Source: Streptomyces geranii (lineage in GTDB: Bacteria > Actinomycetota > Actinomycetes > Streptomycetales > Streptomycetaceae). Taken from it: a stretch of DNA of 64,000 nt. The stretch covers positions 1 to 64,000 of the forward strand of contig NZ_PJME01000012.1 of assembly GCF_002954775.1 (NCBI RefSeq), read 5' to 3'. A program made the translations under genes and the position numbers. Below the pieces are notes generated by a model. It was not told the DNA's origin. It did no database searches and worked only from the letters and a program-made list of their open reading frames with translations. This document shows positions 8,399 to 17,341 of the stretch, piece by piece; position 1 is the first letter of the stretch; every line of letters starts with the position of its first letter.

Positions 8399-10003
8399 TC
8401 ACTGAAGCAGGATCATCTTGCGGAGGAGTTCGAATCCGGCGCGCCCATAGAGCTGCCGCTTGATCTTCTTGATGCGATTGACGGCGCCCTCGATGCTGCC
8501 GGAGCTCCAGTCGAGAGTGAGCCCGGCAGTCACGGCGTCGAGGTCTCGGAGCAAGTGGAGTGCGAAGCCCGTGAGACCGGGCAGCCGGCTGGCGTCGACT
8601 GCGCCGATCCAGGTGGGGAGTGTGGAGCCGAGGCGGTCGGTGAGTATCTCGCCAAAATCACGGACGTGTCCGGCCGCCTTGTCCAGTTCGGGGCAGCGGG
8701 CCAGGACCTCCTTCAGGCTGGCCCGGTCTTCCTCGGTCAGGGTCGCGGGGTGACGGGTGAGCCAGCCGGTCACCTGCCGCACCGGCAGCGCCCGAGGCGA
8801 CGCAGCAGGCGGAGCCCCGCGCAAGGTGGCGATGTGCGCGCGGACCATGGCGTAGGTGACGGGAGCGTGCTCGGCAACCAGCTCGCCGTGCAGTCGGGTG
8901 ACGCTGGTGCATCCCTCAGCGAATCGCCGCTCCAGGTAGGGCTTGTAGGGGTCCAGCCTGCTGGACCGGGGCCGGTTCTCGCGGATGGTGTCCTGCCAGC
9001 GTGCGGCGTTCGCGTACCGGAGCACGATGTTGAGACCCCAGCCCAGGTGCCGGGCGATCGCCCGACGCGAGTGGCCCTGGGCAAGCAGCTCGTGGACCAG
9101 AGTATGTGCTGCCTTCTTGCGCTCGGCCCGCCGACCGACGGGCTTCGAGTCGTCCTGCGGTCGGCCCGAAGCCCCTCCGGTGGCCTCCGGCAACACCCCG
9201 CCGGGCGAAGGGTTGCGCAGGCAGTCGCGATGGGCGGCGACGCAAGTCTCCACGGCTCGGCCGAGGCCCTGCCACAGATGGAACCGGTCAGCGACCTGCA
9301 GAGCTTCCGGAGCACCGCGCCGGGCACCCTCGGCGTATGCACCCGCCCGGTCCCGGCAGATGATCTCCACGCCAGGGTGGCGGATCAGCCAGGCGGCCAG
9401 TGGCCCGGCTTCACGGGTCGGGAGCACATCGACCACTCGATGGTCTTCAACGCTGGTCAAGACGGTGGAATAGGTCTGACCGCGACGGATCGCGAAATCG
9501 TCCACACCCAGCACAGGCGGCGTACTGAGCCGCGGATCGGGCAATGCCATGACCCTGCGTAACAAAGTCATCCGTCCCGCGCCGAAGCCCAGCTGGGCCG
9601 CCAGCCGGGCGCCGGCCCGCCCGGCCAGCGCGAGCCCCACTCGTTCCAGGGCGTGGTTGAGCCGCGTGGTGAACCGTGCGTGCGGGGCGGCCAGCTGCGA
9701 GAACGGCTCGGCGAACGTCCGGCGCGGGCAGCCCGCCGCCCCGCAGATGAAGCGCCGGACCGTCAGCCGGATCACAAAGCCCTGCTCAGCGAGCGGAAGG
9801 TCCTTCAGCCTGCGCTGGTACCGGTCGTGAACTCGGTCCGAAAAGCGGCCGCAGTCCGGACACGCCGCCCCGGCCGCGCGGCCTCTCGCCACCACCTCGG
9901 CTGTGCCGAACGCGGCCGTATCCGCCTCGACGTCCACCTCGTCGATCCCGTCGAACACCAGCGAGTCCCAGAACGGTGCATCGGTCTGCATGACCAGCAC
10001 CAT
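8399..10003 (-). CDS. ISL3-family transposase
   Basis: About 535 residues with the full ISL3 layout. An N-terminal zinc-binding segment (AACPDCGRFSDRVHDRYQRR, then CGAAGCPRRTF) comes first. The DDE transposase domain begins at PPVLGVDDFAIRRGQTYSTV, with the second Asp in EIICRDRAGAYAEGARRGAP and VADRFHLWQGL. The C-terminal catalytic Glu lies in LDWSSGSIEGAVNRIKKIKR. An HTH segment (GHSRRAIARHLGWGLNIVLRY) lies between, as in ISL3 members of actinomycetes. No frameshift or stop is seen, so it may be active. I chose the ATG at 10003; GTG and ATG codons up to 10072 are possible. I could not identify clean terminal inverted repeats. Confidence 0.88.
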   Translation of the reverse strand: MVLVMQTDAPFWDSLVFDGIDEVDVEADTAAFGTAEVVARGRAAGAACPDCGRFSDRVHDRYQRRLKDLPLAEQGFVIRLTVRRFICGAAGCPRRTFAEPFSQLAAPHARFTTRLNHALERVGLALAGRAGARLAAQLGFGAGRMTLLRRVMALPDPRLSTPPVLGVDDFAIRRGQTYSTVLTSVEDHRVVDVLPTREAGPLAAWLIRHPGVEIICRDRAGAYAEGARRGAPEALQVADRFHLWQGLGRAVETCVAAHRDCLRNPSPGGVLPEATGGASGRPQDDSKPVGRRAERKKAAHTLVHELLAQGHSRRAIARHLGWGLNIVLRYANAARWQDTIRENRPRSSRLDPYKPYLERRFAEGCTSVTRLHGELVAEHAPVTYAMVRAHIATLRGAPPAASPRALPVRQVTGWLTRHPATLTEEDRASLKEVLARCPELDKAAGHVRDFGEILTDRLGSTLPTWIGAVDASRLPGLTGFALHLLRDLDAVTAGLTLDWSSGSIEGAVNRIKKIKRQLYGRAGFELLRKMILLQ

Positions 10004-10140
10004 CACCGTCCACAACCGACCGCAGCAGCGATCGGCCGACATCTGATGGAGCGTCAATTTTGATTGTCGCACGACAAGGCGTACGCGGTCTCACACACCC
10101 CTGTCTCCTCGCAATCGAACATCGGGGTAACGCTCTGCGA

Positions 10141-10193
10141 CGACTCCCCAAGAGTCGGGTCGCCCGGGGGAATCGCACCCCCGGGCTCCCACA
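10141..10193 (-). ncRNA. Group II intron domain V-like hairpin and following stem
   Basis: On the reverse strand, GGGAGCCCGGGGG pairs with CCCCCGGGCGACCC around a short loop, with a two-base bulge in the 3' arm and an AGC triad in the 5' arm, as expected for catalytic domain V. It is followed by a second perfect hairpin, CGACTC-TTGGG-GAGTCG, at 10141-10157. It lies 50-100 bases past the end of the maturase gene, the usual position. Confidence 0.65.
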
Positions 10194-10242
10194 GAACGGA
10201 GCGTGACAATCTCTCGTCACTCCGCTCTTGTCATCCTGATCA

Positions 10243-11493
10243 TCAGAACGCGGACGTCGTTGCCCAGTGGGCGAAGAGCCGTGGGTGCTGGCGGGTGATC
10301 CGCTGCCAGCACGCGCGGAGCTTCTTGTACGTCCGAAACCGTCTGTACTTCTTGCGGATCCAGCGCACCAGGTAGGAGTTGATGCGCTGGAGGAGCGAGA
10401 ACAGCGAGCTGCGGTAGAACGCTCCGTAGTACTGCATCCAGCCGCGCACGACGGGGTTGATCCGCCGTGCGAGCTCGTGGAACGTGAGGTGCATCCGCAT
10501 GTGAAGCCGCCAGGAGCGGACTTCCCTGCTGATCTTCTTCAGGGCTTCCTTGCTGATCGCAGGTAGGAAGTTGGTGAAGTTCACCCCGTGCCTGCTCCGT
10601 GCGTTCCGGGCCTGGAACGTGAAGCCGAGGAAAGTGAACGACGTGTGCTCGAACGAGCCGCGCCGTTTCCCGTCCTTGCAGTACACGATCCGGGTCTTGT
10701 CGGGATGCAGCCGCAGCCCGACTTCATCCATCCTGTTCTCCAGCGCCGTCAGAACCGCGCGGGCCTGGCGCTCGCTGACGCAGTGCACGACCGCGTCGTC
10801 CGCGTACCGTTCGAACTGGATCCCCGGGTATGCCCGGGTGAGCCACATATCGAACGCGTAGTGCATGAACAGGTTGGCCAGCACGGGAGAGACCGCAGAC
10901 CCTTGCGGGGTTCCCCGGTCTCGCATCTGCAAGGTGCCGTCGGGCAGTTGAAGCGGAGCACGGAGCCACCGATCAACATACAACTTCACCCAGACGGCGT
11001 CGGTATGAGCTTCCACAGCCTTGACGATGAGGTCCCAGCGGACGCTGTCGAAGAACTTCTGGATGTCGAGATCGATCACCCAGTCCCTCTTCCAGCAGCG
11101 CCGCCGGCACGTTTCCACCGCGTCCAGAGCCGACCGCCGGGGTCGATATCCGTAGGAGTCTTCGTGGAAAGCAGGATCCACTCGGACGCCCAGATGCCGG
11201 GCCACAACGGTTTGCGCAACTCTGTCGGCGACAGTGGGAATGCCGAGCATGCGCATTCCGCCACCATGCTGCTTGGGAATCTCCACCGCGCGCACCGCTG
11301 GCGGGAAGTACGTCCCCGAAGACATACGATTCCAGATCTTGTAAAGGTTGCCCTTCAGGTCCTTCTCGAAGTCGTCAATGGACTGACCGTCCACACCTGG
11401 TGCACCCTGATTCCTCTTGACGTCCCTATACGCCTCCAGCACTTCCCACTTCGAGATATCAAACGGCTTGTTCGGTGACTTCAGCTTGTCCAT
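10243..11493 (-). CDS. ltrA: Group II intron reverse transcriptase/maturase
   Basis: 416 residues. The reverse transcriptase domain shows GAPGVDGQSIDDFE (RT1), FHEDSYGYRPRRSALDAVE (RT2), VIDLDIQKFFDSVRWDLI (RT3 with a catalytic Asp), GTPQGSAVSPVLANLFMHY (RT4) and the RT5 motif RYADDAVV. The C-terminal X/maturase domain (NPVVRGWMQYYGAFYRSSLF) follows. There is no HNH endonuclease domain, so mobility would rely on replication forks or single-stranded targets, as in endonuclease-free lineages. The ATG at 11493 has a strong GGGAGGAA upstream and was preferred over the longer frame starting at 11529. The gene is uninterrupted. Confidence 0.95.
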   Translation of the reverse strand: MDKLKSPNKPFDISKWEVLEAYRDVKRNQGAPGVDGQSIDDFEKDLKGNLYKIWNRMSSGTYFPPAVRAVEIPKQHGGGMRMLGIPTVADRVAQTVVARHLGVRVDPAFHEDSYGYRPRRSALDAVETCRRRCWKRDWVIDLDIQKFFDSVRWDLIVKAVEAHTDAVWVKLYVDRWLRAPLQLPDGTLQMRDRGTPQGSAVSPVLANLFMHYAFDMWLTRAYPGIQFERYADDAVVHCVSERQARAVLTALENRMDEVGLRLHPDKTRIVYCKDGKRRGSFEHTSFTFLGFTFQARNARSRHGVNFTNFLPAISKEALKKISREVRSWRLHMRMHLTFHELARRINPVVRGWMQYYGAFYRSSLFSLLQRINSYLVRWIRKKYRRFRTYKKLRACWQRITRQHPRLFAHWATTSAF

Positions 11494-12192
11494 CGGTTCC
11501 TCCCGGAGCACGTCCGGTTGACCAGACACACATAGCCACGGATGACCCGGCCCCTTCGCTCCACCCCTATTACCAGGGCTTCAGCACTACTACAGGCCGG
11601 TCCGCCAGCACTCCTCGTGACGGTACTCAGCACCTCACGGGACCTCCGCTTGGTGCGCTCCCTCTCGCCCCCGATATCCGAGGGCAGTGTCGAGGAGTGC
11701 CTTCCCACGTTCCCCGCAAGAGCGGCAGATCAGGCTCACGCCACCTTCGTGCCGAGCGCCACCTGGCCAATAGACGGGCTCCCGCCAGGCTCATCCAGGG
11801 AAACACAGAAAGATCCCGGTTTTGACGCTTCCTATTCTGTAACGACACTTCAGCAGTGGTTCACTCTCGTTCGTCTTCCTGATCCCTACCTGACGCCTAG
11901 CACGGCGCCTTTTCCACATCGCTCACCACGGTCGCGTTACCACTTCCGCAGCATGTGGCGGTTTGAAGCCTCCCCCCGCAGGGCGGCTCCGAAGGGCCAA
12001 TTCCTTCATCTCTTGCGAAGCATCACAGTCAGAACTTCCTACACAAATCCCTCCTGCGTTCGTGGCGCACTCTGCGCCAGAACCTCAAACTCATCGACAC
12101 TCGACGGCTGTTCGGCCCTCAACTGACATCCAGACTCATCGACAAACGACACTCGGAGAGAGCTTCGCAGCCAGCGGAGAGACTCATGGGCA

Positions 12193-12248
12193 GCGGCCGT
12201 TCTCTCGCGCGTCGCTACTCGACATCTCGAAGCGTGGAGAACGGCCGC
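12193..12248. repeat. 12-bp perfect inverted repeat upstream of the intron insertion point
   Basis: GCGGCCGTTCTC at 12193-12204 and its exact complement GAGAACGGCCGC at 12237-12248, separated by 32 bases. The loop is too long for a strong rho-independent terminator. It could be a relic of transposon ends or a structured site near the intron target. The spacing to the intron 5' end is about 120 bp. Confidence 0.5.
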
Positions 12249-12276
12249 CTCCGCTGTCCCGGCAAGAACCCGCAGA

Positions 12277-12762
12277 TCAGCCAGCGGGGGCGCGGGCCAG
12301 GCAGGCGCGTTGGTGCTGGCCGTCGCTGACCTTGTGGGGGCGTCGGGTCGGCAGGTCGGGTGTCAGGCCCACCGTGGGGGCGAGTTCGGCGACCGGGTCG
12401 GGTGCTTCGGCCCGTCGGCCGTTCGCGCGCAGGGGCTCGGCGATGAGGTCGGTGAGCCGTAGCCGGGGGCCGCGGAGAGTCTGGGCTGCTGGAAGACGAC
12501 GCCGACGGCGGTGCGTTGGGCGCGCGGGGCTCGGTGGCGACAGTGGTGTACCGGCTCGCCGTCCAGCAGCCGAGTGCCCGCGCCGGGGCGGTGGAGGAGC
12601 GCCGAGATGCGTGCGAGGGCGGATCTGCCGCAGCCGCTGGGCCCGAGAAGGCCGACCGCCTCGCCTGACTCGATCGTGAGGGAGACGTCCCGGACCACGG
12701 GGGCGTGTCGGAAGTCATCGCCGGACAGGTCTTTCGTGAAAGTCCTCGGCTTGTCCCTGTAT
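12277..12762 (-). pseudogene. ABC transporter ATP-binding protein remnant (oligopeptide/nickel type)
   Basis: One frame gives VVRDVSLTIESGEAVGLLGP, a Walker A region (GPSGCGRSAL, where the expected Lys is Arg), and a Q-loop (VGVVFQQPRLS). A frame change near 12480 continues with RLTDLIAEPLRANGRRAEAP and the signature region KVSDGQHQRACLARA, then a stop at 12277. The Walker B Asp/Glu and H-loop are missing. The order matches DppF/OppF-type ATPases. The frameshift, altered Walker Lys and missing end all mark it as dead. Confidence 0.78.
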
Positions 12763-13060
12763 CGGCGACGACTCCCAGGTCGCGGGCGGCGTGTTCCCAG
12801 GCCTGTCGCGAAGTGTCCGGCAGGTCGGTTCAGAAGGGGTGGTGCGCCTGCTGCGTGGCGATGGTCACCCAGCGGGTGGTGGACAGCGCCGTGATCCCCC
12901 AACGGCCGCCGAAGCGCCCATACCCGGAGGCCTTCGCCGCCCGGCGAACGGCGCGGCAGGCGGCAGGCGGCCGTGCGTATGGCGGGCCGCCGTGGCCGAC
13001 ATGGACGATGCATCCGCCGCCCGGTACGACCCCTCCTTCGGACGCGAAGCGACTCACACC

Positions 13061-13100
13061 GGCACGAACCGACCCGCACCGGCACGAACCGACCCGCACC
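13061..13100. repeat. Perfect 20-bp tandem duplication
   Basis: GGCACGAACCGACCCGCACC occurs twice head to tail (13061-13080 and 13081-13100), with partial copies on both sides. It lies in non-coding sequence between the ABC ATPase and IS630 remnants, and looks like slippage rather than a protein-binding site. Confidence 0.7.
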
Positions 13101-13182
13101 GACTCGACGAGGAGTCACACTGACCGACCGGGAGCGGATAGGCCTCCCCGCCCCGGCTGCCACCGCGTGGCCCGGCCACATC

Positions 13183-13562
13183 CACACCGGCGGGACAGCC
13201 GTCGAGCAGGTGCGGGCGGTATGGATCTCCTTCAGCTTGTGTCTGAGGATGCGGACCAGCGCGGGCAGGTCGGCCACAACACAGTTCGCCATGGCCCGCC
13301 GCAACAGCGACCACACCCCCTCCGCCGGATTCAACTCCGGCTCCTGAGCCGGCAGTTGGAACACCGGCAGCCACGCCTGTTCACCTCGGCGAACTCCGCC
13401 GGCTCCCCCGCCGCATGCCGGAGCAGGTTGTCCGGCACCACACCAGCGGGCGTCCAACTGCCGGCAAACGGTGATGATCAGGTCACAGCAGTCGCGCCCG
13501 GCGAAGGTCTTCGGGCTCGCCCGCGGCCGTGGTGACGTGGTGACGTGCAGCTGGTACACCAG
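13183..13562 (-). pseudogene. IS630-family transposase C-terminal remnant
   Basis: The frame contains WLPVFQLPAQEPELNPAEGV and WSLLRRAMANCVVADLPALV, the block holding the last catalytic Glu and the end of an IS630 DDE domain. Upstream, PKTFAGRDCCDLIITVCRQLDA is the segment before the second Asp, joined after a short scrambled stretch (near 13400-13450), which shows further frame loss. The N-terminal HTH and first Asp are absent. This is a different copy from the intact IS630-like gene at 62684-63622. Confidence 0.75.
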
Positions 13563-13699
13563 GCGCGCACGGTGGCCGGAACGGAAGCAGACCCCGCCCG
13601 CGACGTTGCCCTGGCCCGGGCCCTGCGCCCACCCGTGGCCGCGTCATTCCCGCGTAACGCGGCAATCGTCTGGCCGAAACTAATTTCCACATAATCACC

Positions 13700-13742
13700 G
13701 TGTACGGAATACCAGAAATATTGCGGCTACTTTCCTGTACAC
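13700..13742. promoter_or_regulatory. Inverted repeat in the promoter region of the ureide cluster
   Basis: GTGTACGGAA at 13700-13709 is mirrored by TTTCCTGTACAC ending at 13742, in an unusually AT-rich stretch 25-65 bp before the first gene of the cluster. GT-N-TAC arms are typical of GntR-type operators, but no GntR gene is nearby, so the regulator is unknown. The dyad is imperfect (one inserted base). Confidence 0.4.
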
Positions 13743-13766
13743 CACTTCACCTGGCGTGGGGGGTCC

Positions 13767-14501
13767 ATGGCTGACAGTACGCCCATAAGTCCGCAAAACC
13801 CGACAGTAATCATCGGTCCGGTCGCCGCGAAGCCCTACGCATGGCCGTACGACACATCCGTGCCCGCCGACCGTGTCGCCGTGCTCTGCATCGACTGGCA
13901 GACGGACTTCTGCGGACCCGGCGGTTACGTGGACACGATGGGATACGACATCTCGCTGACCCGGGCCGGGCTCCCGGCGACCCAGAAGCTGCTCGCGCAC
14001 GCCCGCAGCACGGGCATGCTCGTGGTCCACACCCGTGAGGGGCACGCCCCCGATCTGGCGGACCTGCCGGCCAACAAGCGCTGGCGGTCCGCGCAGATCG
14101 GCGCCGAGATCGGCGCCGCCGGACCGTGCGGCCGCATTCTGGTCCGGGGAGAACCCGGCTGGGAGATCGTGCCCGAAGTGGCCCCGCTTCCCGGTGAGGT
14201 GATCGTGGACAAGCCGGGCAAGGGAGCGTTCTACGCCACCAACCTCGACCTCGTCCTGCGCACCCGGGGCATCACACATCTGGTCCTCACCGGCATCACC
14301 ACGGACGTGTGCGTCCACACCACCATGCGCGAGGCCAACGACCGCGGCTACGAATGTCTGATCCTCTCCGACTGCACGGGCGCGACGGACCCTTCGAACC
14401 ATGAAGCCGCGCTGCACATGGTGACCATGCAGGGCGGCGTCTTCGGATGCGTCTCCACCGCCGCCGACCTGATCACCGCCACCACTGAGGCCACCTCCTG
14501 A
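13767..14501 (+). CDS. biuH: Biuret hydrolase-like cysteine amidohydrolase (isochorismatase fold)
   Basis: 244 residues. The catalytic triad of the isochorismatase-like hydrolases is present: Asp in CIDWQTDFCGPGGYVDTMGY, Lys in IVDKPGKGAFYATNLDLVL, and the nucleophilic Cys in LTGITTDVCVHTTMREANDR. The intervening blocks LADLPANKRWRSAQIG, GPCGRILVRGEPGWEIVPE and MQGGVFGCVS match what I recall of rhizobial biuret amidohydrolase BiuH, which splits biuret to allophanate and ammonia after cyanuric acid ring opening. Most isochorismatase relatives do not share these blocks, so the assignment is fairly specific. It is the first gene of a four-gene forward cluster, with a GGGGGG tract just before the ATG. 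Cytoplasmic. Residual doubt: triuret or another ureide could be the substrate. Confidence 0.8.
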   Translation: MADSTPISPQNPTVIIGPVAAKPYAWPYDTSVPADRVAVLCIDWQTDFCGPGGYVDTMGYDISLTRAGLPATQKLLAHARSTGMLVVHTREGHAPDLADLPANKRWRSAQIGAEIGAAGPCGRILVRGEPGWEIVPEVAPLPGEVIVDKPGKGAFYATNLDLVLRTRGITHLVLTGITTDVCVHTTMREANDRGYECLILSDCTGATDPSNHEAALHMVTMQGGVFGCVSTAADLITATTEATS

Positions 14502-14624
14502 GCTGACCCACCGGACGGGACCCCGCACCGCTCGAACAGTCCTGCACATCCGGGCGCACGGTCCGAATCCGCCCGAGCCGACCGCGTCGACTCCCGTTCC
14601 CCATCGACGAAAGCAGGAACCGCC

Positions 14625-15365
14625 ATGGCAGTTGCGGAATCGCTCCGTGTCGAGGCCGCCCCGTACGCGTTCACCTTCGACCCCGCCGAGACGGCACTCG
14701 TTCTCATCGACATGCAGCGGGACTTCCTCGAACCCGGCGGATTCGGCGAGAGCCTGGGCAATGACGTGGAACACCTGCGGAAAACCATCGCTCCGCTGCG
14801 GGCCGTACTCGACGCCTGCCGCGCCGCGGGCATGGCGGTCATGCACACCCGCGAGGGACACCTGCCGGACCTGTCCGACTGTCCCCCCAGCAAGCTGCTG
14901 CGAGGAAACCCCAGCATGCGCATCGGCGACCCGGGCCCCAAGGGCCGGATACTGGTCCGCGGTGAGGAGGGCCACGACATCATCGAGGAGCTCTACCCGG
15001 TGGCCGGTGAGCCCGTGATCGACAAGCCGGGCAAAGGCGCCTTCTACGCCACCGGGTTCGGTGAGCTGCTCACCGCCCGCGGCATCCGCCGTCTCGTCGT
15101 CACCGGCGTCACCACCGAAGTGTGTGTGCACACGACGGTCCGCGAAGCCAACGACCGTGGATACGAGTGCCTGGTGCTGTCGGACTGCGTCGGCAGTTAC
15201 TTTCCCCAGTTCCAGCAGGCGGGCCTGGAGATGGTGGCCGCGCAGGGCGGCATCTTCGGCTGGACCGCGGAGTCGGCCGCGTTCCTGGCGGCACTGGCCA
15301 CCGCGTCGCCCGTCGGCCCCGACGCTCTGGAAACCGCCCGCGAACCGGCGCCACAGCCACGCTGA
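14625..15365 (+). CDS. Second isochorismatase-family amidohydrolase (triuret/ureidoacrylate-hydrolase-like)
   Basis: 246 residues, a diverged relative of the preceding gene. The triad is Asp in LVLIDMQRDFLEPGGFGESLG, Lys in VIDKPGKGAFYATGFGELL and Cys in VTGVTTEVCVHTTVREANDR. The segment after the first Asp differs from the biuret-hydrolase-like protein (SPSKLLRG-type loop: DCPPSKLLRGNPSMRIGDPG), which suggests a different ureide substrate. Triuret hydrolase and RutB-like ureidoacrylate hydrolase are the nearest functional models. A GAAAGCAGG stretch precedes the ATG by a few bases. Downstream of the biuH-like gene by 123 bp, same direction. Confidence 0.72.
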   Translation: MAVAESLRVEAAPYAFTFDPAETALVLIDMQRDFLEPGGFGESLGNDVEHLRKTIAPLRAVLDACRAAGMAVMHTREGHLPDLSDCPPSKLLRGNPSMRIGDPGPKGRILVRGEEGHDIIEELYPVAGEPVIDKPGKGAFYATGFGELLTARGIRRLVVTGVTTEVCVHTTVREANDRGYECLVLSDCVGSYFPQFQQAGLEMVAAQGGIFGWTAESAAFLAALATASPVGPDALETAREPAPQPR

Positions 15366-15510
15366 CAGGGCCACCAGCGCCCGGCCGCCGCGCCCCGGCC
15401 GCCCCGACCGCACCGCCACCTCGACGGTGCCCACTGTCCACCAGTGCCCCGTCACCCGGCCTACCCCGCGCCGGAATCCACCGCTCCACCCGACGAAGGG
15501 TGATCCCACC

Positions 15511-17232
15511 ATGCTGCCACTGCGCCGCACCACCCCCGCCGAGACCAGACCCATGCCCCTCCCGCTGTGGGTACGGGGCGACACCAACGCGTTCTTCGGA
15601 CTGGCCGTCAACGTCCTGGTCAATGTGCTCACTTTGACCGGGTTGTGCCTGGGAGTCCTCAAGATTCCCGCCGACGACGTCTTCCACACCATCCTGCCGG
15701 CGCTGGGCATCGCCCTGATCGCGGGCAACATCTACTACGCCTACCTCGGCCGCAGACTCGCGCTGCGGGAGGGGCGGCAGGACGTCACCGCGATGCCCTA
15801 CGGGCCGAGCGTGCCGCACATGTTCATCGTCGTGTTCGTCATCATGCTGCCGATCTACCTCAAGACCAAGGATCCGCTGCTGGCCTGGAAGGCCGGTATC
15901 GCCTGGGCCTTCATCATCGGCGTCATCGTCATCATCGGGGCCTTCATCGGCCCGTACATACGCCGGTACGCACCCAGAGCCGCCCTGCTCGGCACCCTCG
16001 CCGGTATCTCCGTCTCCTTCATCTCCATGCGGCCCGCCGGCCAGATGTGGGACCACCTGTGGATCGCCCTGCCGGTCTTCCTGCTGCTCCTGATCGGCCT
16101 CATGACCGATCTGAAGCTGCCCGGCAACATCCCCATCGGACTCGCCGCGCTCCTGGTGGGCACCGCCATCGGCTGGGCCGGCGGAGCGATGGACGGCTCC
16201 GCGGTCTCGGCGGCGGCCGACGACATCACCCTCGCCCTCCCGGGCCTCCACCTCGACACGCTGTTCTCCGGTCTCTCGGACGTCGCACCGCTGCTCGCCA
16301 CCGCCATCCCGCTGGGCGTCTACAACTTCACCGAGGGCATGAGCAACGTCGAGAGCGCCGCTGCCGCCGGTGACAACTACAACCTGCGTTCGGTACTGCT
16401 GGCCGACGGCGCGGGCGCCGTCATCGGCTCCGCGCTCGGCTCACCCTTCCCGCCCGCCGTGTACGTCGGTCACCCCGGGTGGAAGAAAGCCGGCGGGCGC
16501 ACCGGCTACTCGCTGGCCACCGGCGCGGTCATCGCCCTGATGTGCTTCCTGGGCATGTTCAGCCTCTTGGGTGCGATCTTCCCGGTCGCCGCGATCGTGC
16601 CCATCCTGCTGTACATCGGCCTGCTCATCGGCGCCCAGGCCTTCCAGCTGTCACCCAAGGCACACGCCGCGGCCGTCGTCGCCGCACTCGTGCCGAACCT
16701 CGCCTCCTGGGCCGTCGGCCAGATCGACAACGCCCTCGCGGCCGCCGGCACCAGCGCGTCCAAGGTCGGGGAAGCGGGTCTGGAATCGTCAGGTGTCGTC
16801 TACCACGGGCTGATGGTCCTCGGCCAGGGCGCGATCCTGGCCGGCCTGGTCCTGGGCGCGCTCGTCGCGTTCGTCATCGACAAACGGTTCGTCCCGGCGG
16901 CAGCGGTGGCCTTGGCCGGAGCGGCGCTCTCCTTCATCGGGCTCATCCACGCCCCGAAAATCGACTGGAACGCCAGCGGAAGCGTCAGCCTCGGTTACCT
17001 CTTCACCGCCGTCCTGTGCGCAGCCTTCGCCCTGACCCGGCCGACGCCCCGCCAGCCGGACGCCGAGGAACTGGAACTCGAGCGGCTGCACGGCGGCGCC
17101 TCCTCCCTGGCTGCGGCACCACAGACGCAGGACGAGCAAGGACCCGACCCGGTCCCGGAAACCGCGCCGGCCGGCGTCGGCGTCCCGCCCGACGAAACAG
17201 CCGAGCCGGACAAATCGGCGGCCACCGACTGA
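15511..17232 (+). CDS. NCS2/AzgA-type permease of the ureide cluster
   Basis: 573 residues with about 12 hydrophobic segments. The first is FFGLAVNVLVNVLTLTGLCL. The central substrate-binding region includes ATAIPLGVYNFTEGMSNVES, and LGSPFPPAVYVGHPGWKKAG resembles the pore loops of xanthine/uracil/AzgA nucleobase transporters. A 60-residue polar C-terminal tail rich in Pro, Glu and Ala follows the last helix. The ATG at 15511 with AAGGG upstream was chosen over the much longer frame, which overlaps the preceding gene out of phase. Sitting between two ureide hydrolases and an AtzH-like gene, it probably imports the substrate (cyanuric acid, biuret or a purine-derived ureide). Substrate is an inference. 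Confidence 0.8.
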   Translation: MLPLRRTTPAETRPMPLPLWVRGDTNAFFGLAVNVLVNVLTLTGLCLGVLKIPADDVFHTILPALGIALIAGNIYYAYLGRRLALREGRQDVTAMPYGPSVPHMFIVVFVIMLPIYLKTKDPLLAWKAGIAWAFIIGVIVIIGAFIGPYIRRYAPRAALLGTLAGISVSFISMRPAGQMWDHLWIALPVFLLLLIGLMTDLKLPGNIPIGLAALLVGTAIGWAGGAMDGSAVSAAADDITLALPGLHLDTLFSGLSDVAPLLATAIPLGVYNFTEGMSNVESAAAAGDNYNLRSVLLADGAGAVIGSALGSPFPPAVYVGHPGWKKAGGRTGYSLATGAVIALMCFLGMFSLLGAIFPVAAIVPILLYIGLLIGAQAFQLSPKAHAAAVVAALVPNLASWAVGQIDNALAAAGTSASKVGEAGLESSGVVYHGLMVLGQGAILAGLVLGALVAFVIDKRFVPAAAVALAGAALSFIGLIHAPKIDWNASGSVSLGYLFTAVLCAAFALTRPTPRQPDAEELELERLHGGASSLAAAPQTQDEQGPDPVPETAPAGVGVPPDETAEPDKSAATD

Positions 17233-17341
17233 CGTCGCTCAGACAACCGACGACGATGAAGACGCCTCCCGTGCAGCCGGGTGACCGCCTGGCTCCACGG
17301 CCGCGCGAGGACGGATCGGCCCCATGACGAACGGAGAGCGG

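Larger units (their letters stand above)
10115..12070 (-). mobile_element. Group II intron (retroelement) with ORF
   Basis: Reverse-strand element of about 1.95 kb. Its 5' end at 12070 starts GTGCGCCACGAACGCAGG, a match to the group II 5' consensus GUGCG. About 580 bases (domains I-III) precede the reverse-transcriptase gene, and a domain V-like hairpin lies downstream of the gene. The exact 3' end is not certain; about 10110-10130 is my estimate. Group II introns splice themselves out and move by target-primed reverse transcription. The 5' flank is not a recognisable gene, and a 12-bp inverted repeat lies about 120 bp upstream of the insertion point. Confidence 0.78.

Noticed and set aside
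8340..8400. Left inverted repeat of the ISL3 element matching the right end near 10070
   Set aside because: Best alignment I could make by eye had too many mismatches to call terminal repeats.
12193..12248. Rho-independent terminator
   Set aside because: The 32-base loop is too long and no U-tract follows; reported as an inverted repeat only.
13061..13100. CRISPR-like repeat
   Set aside because: Two abutting 20-bp copies without spacers; no cas genes in the window.
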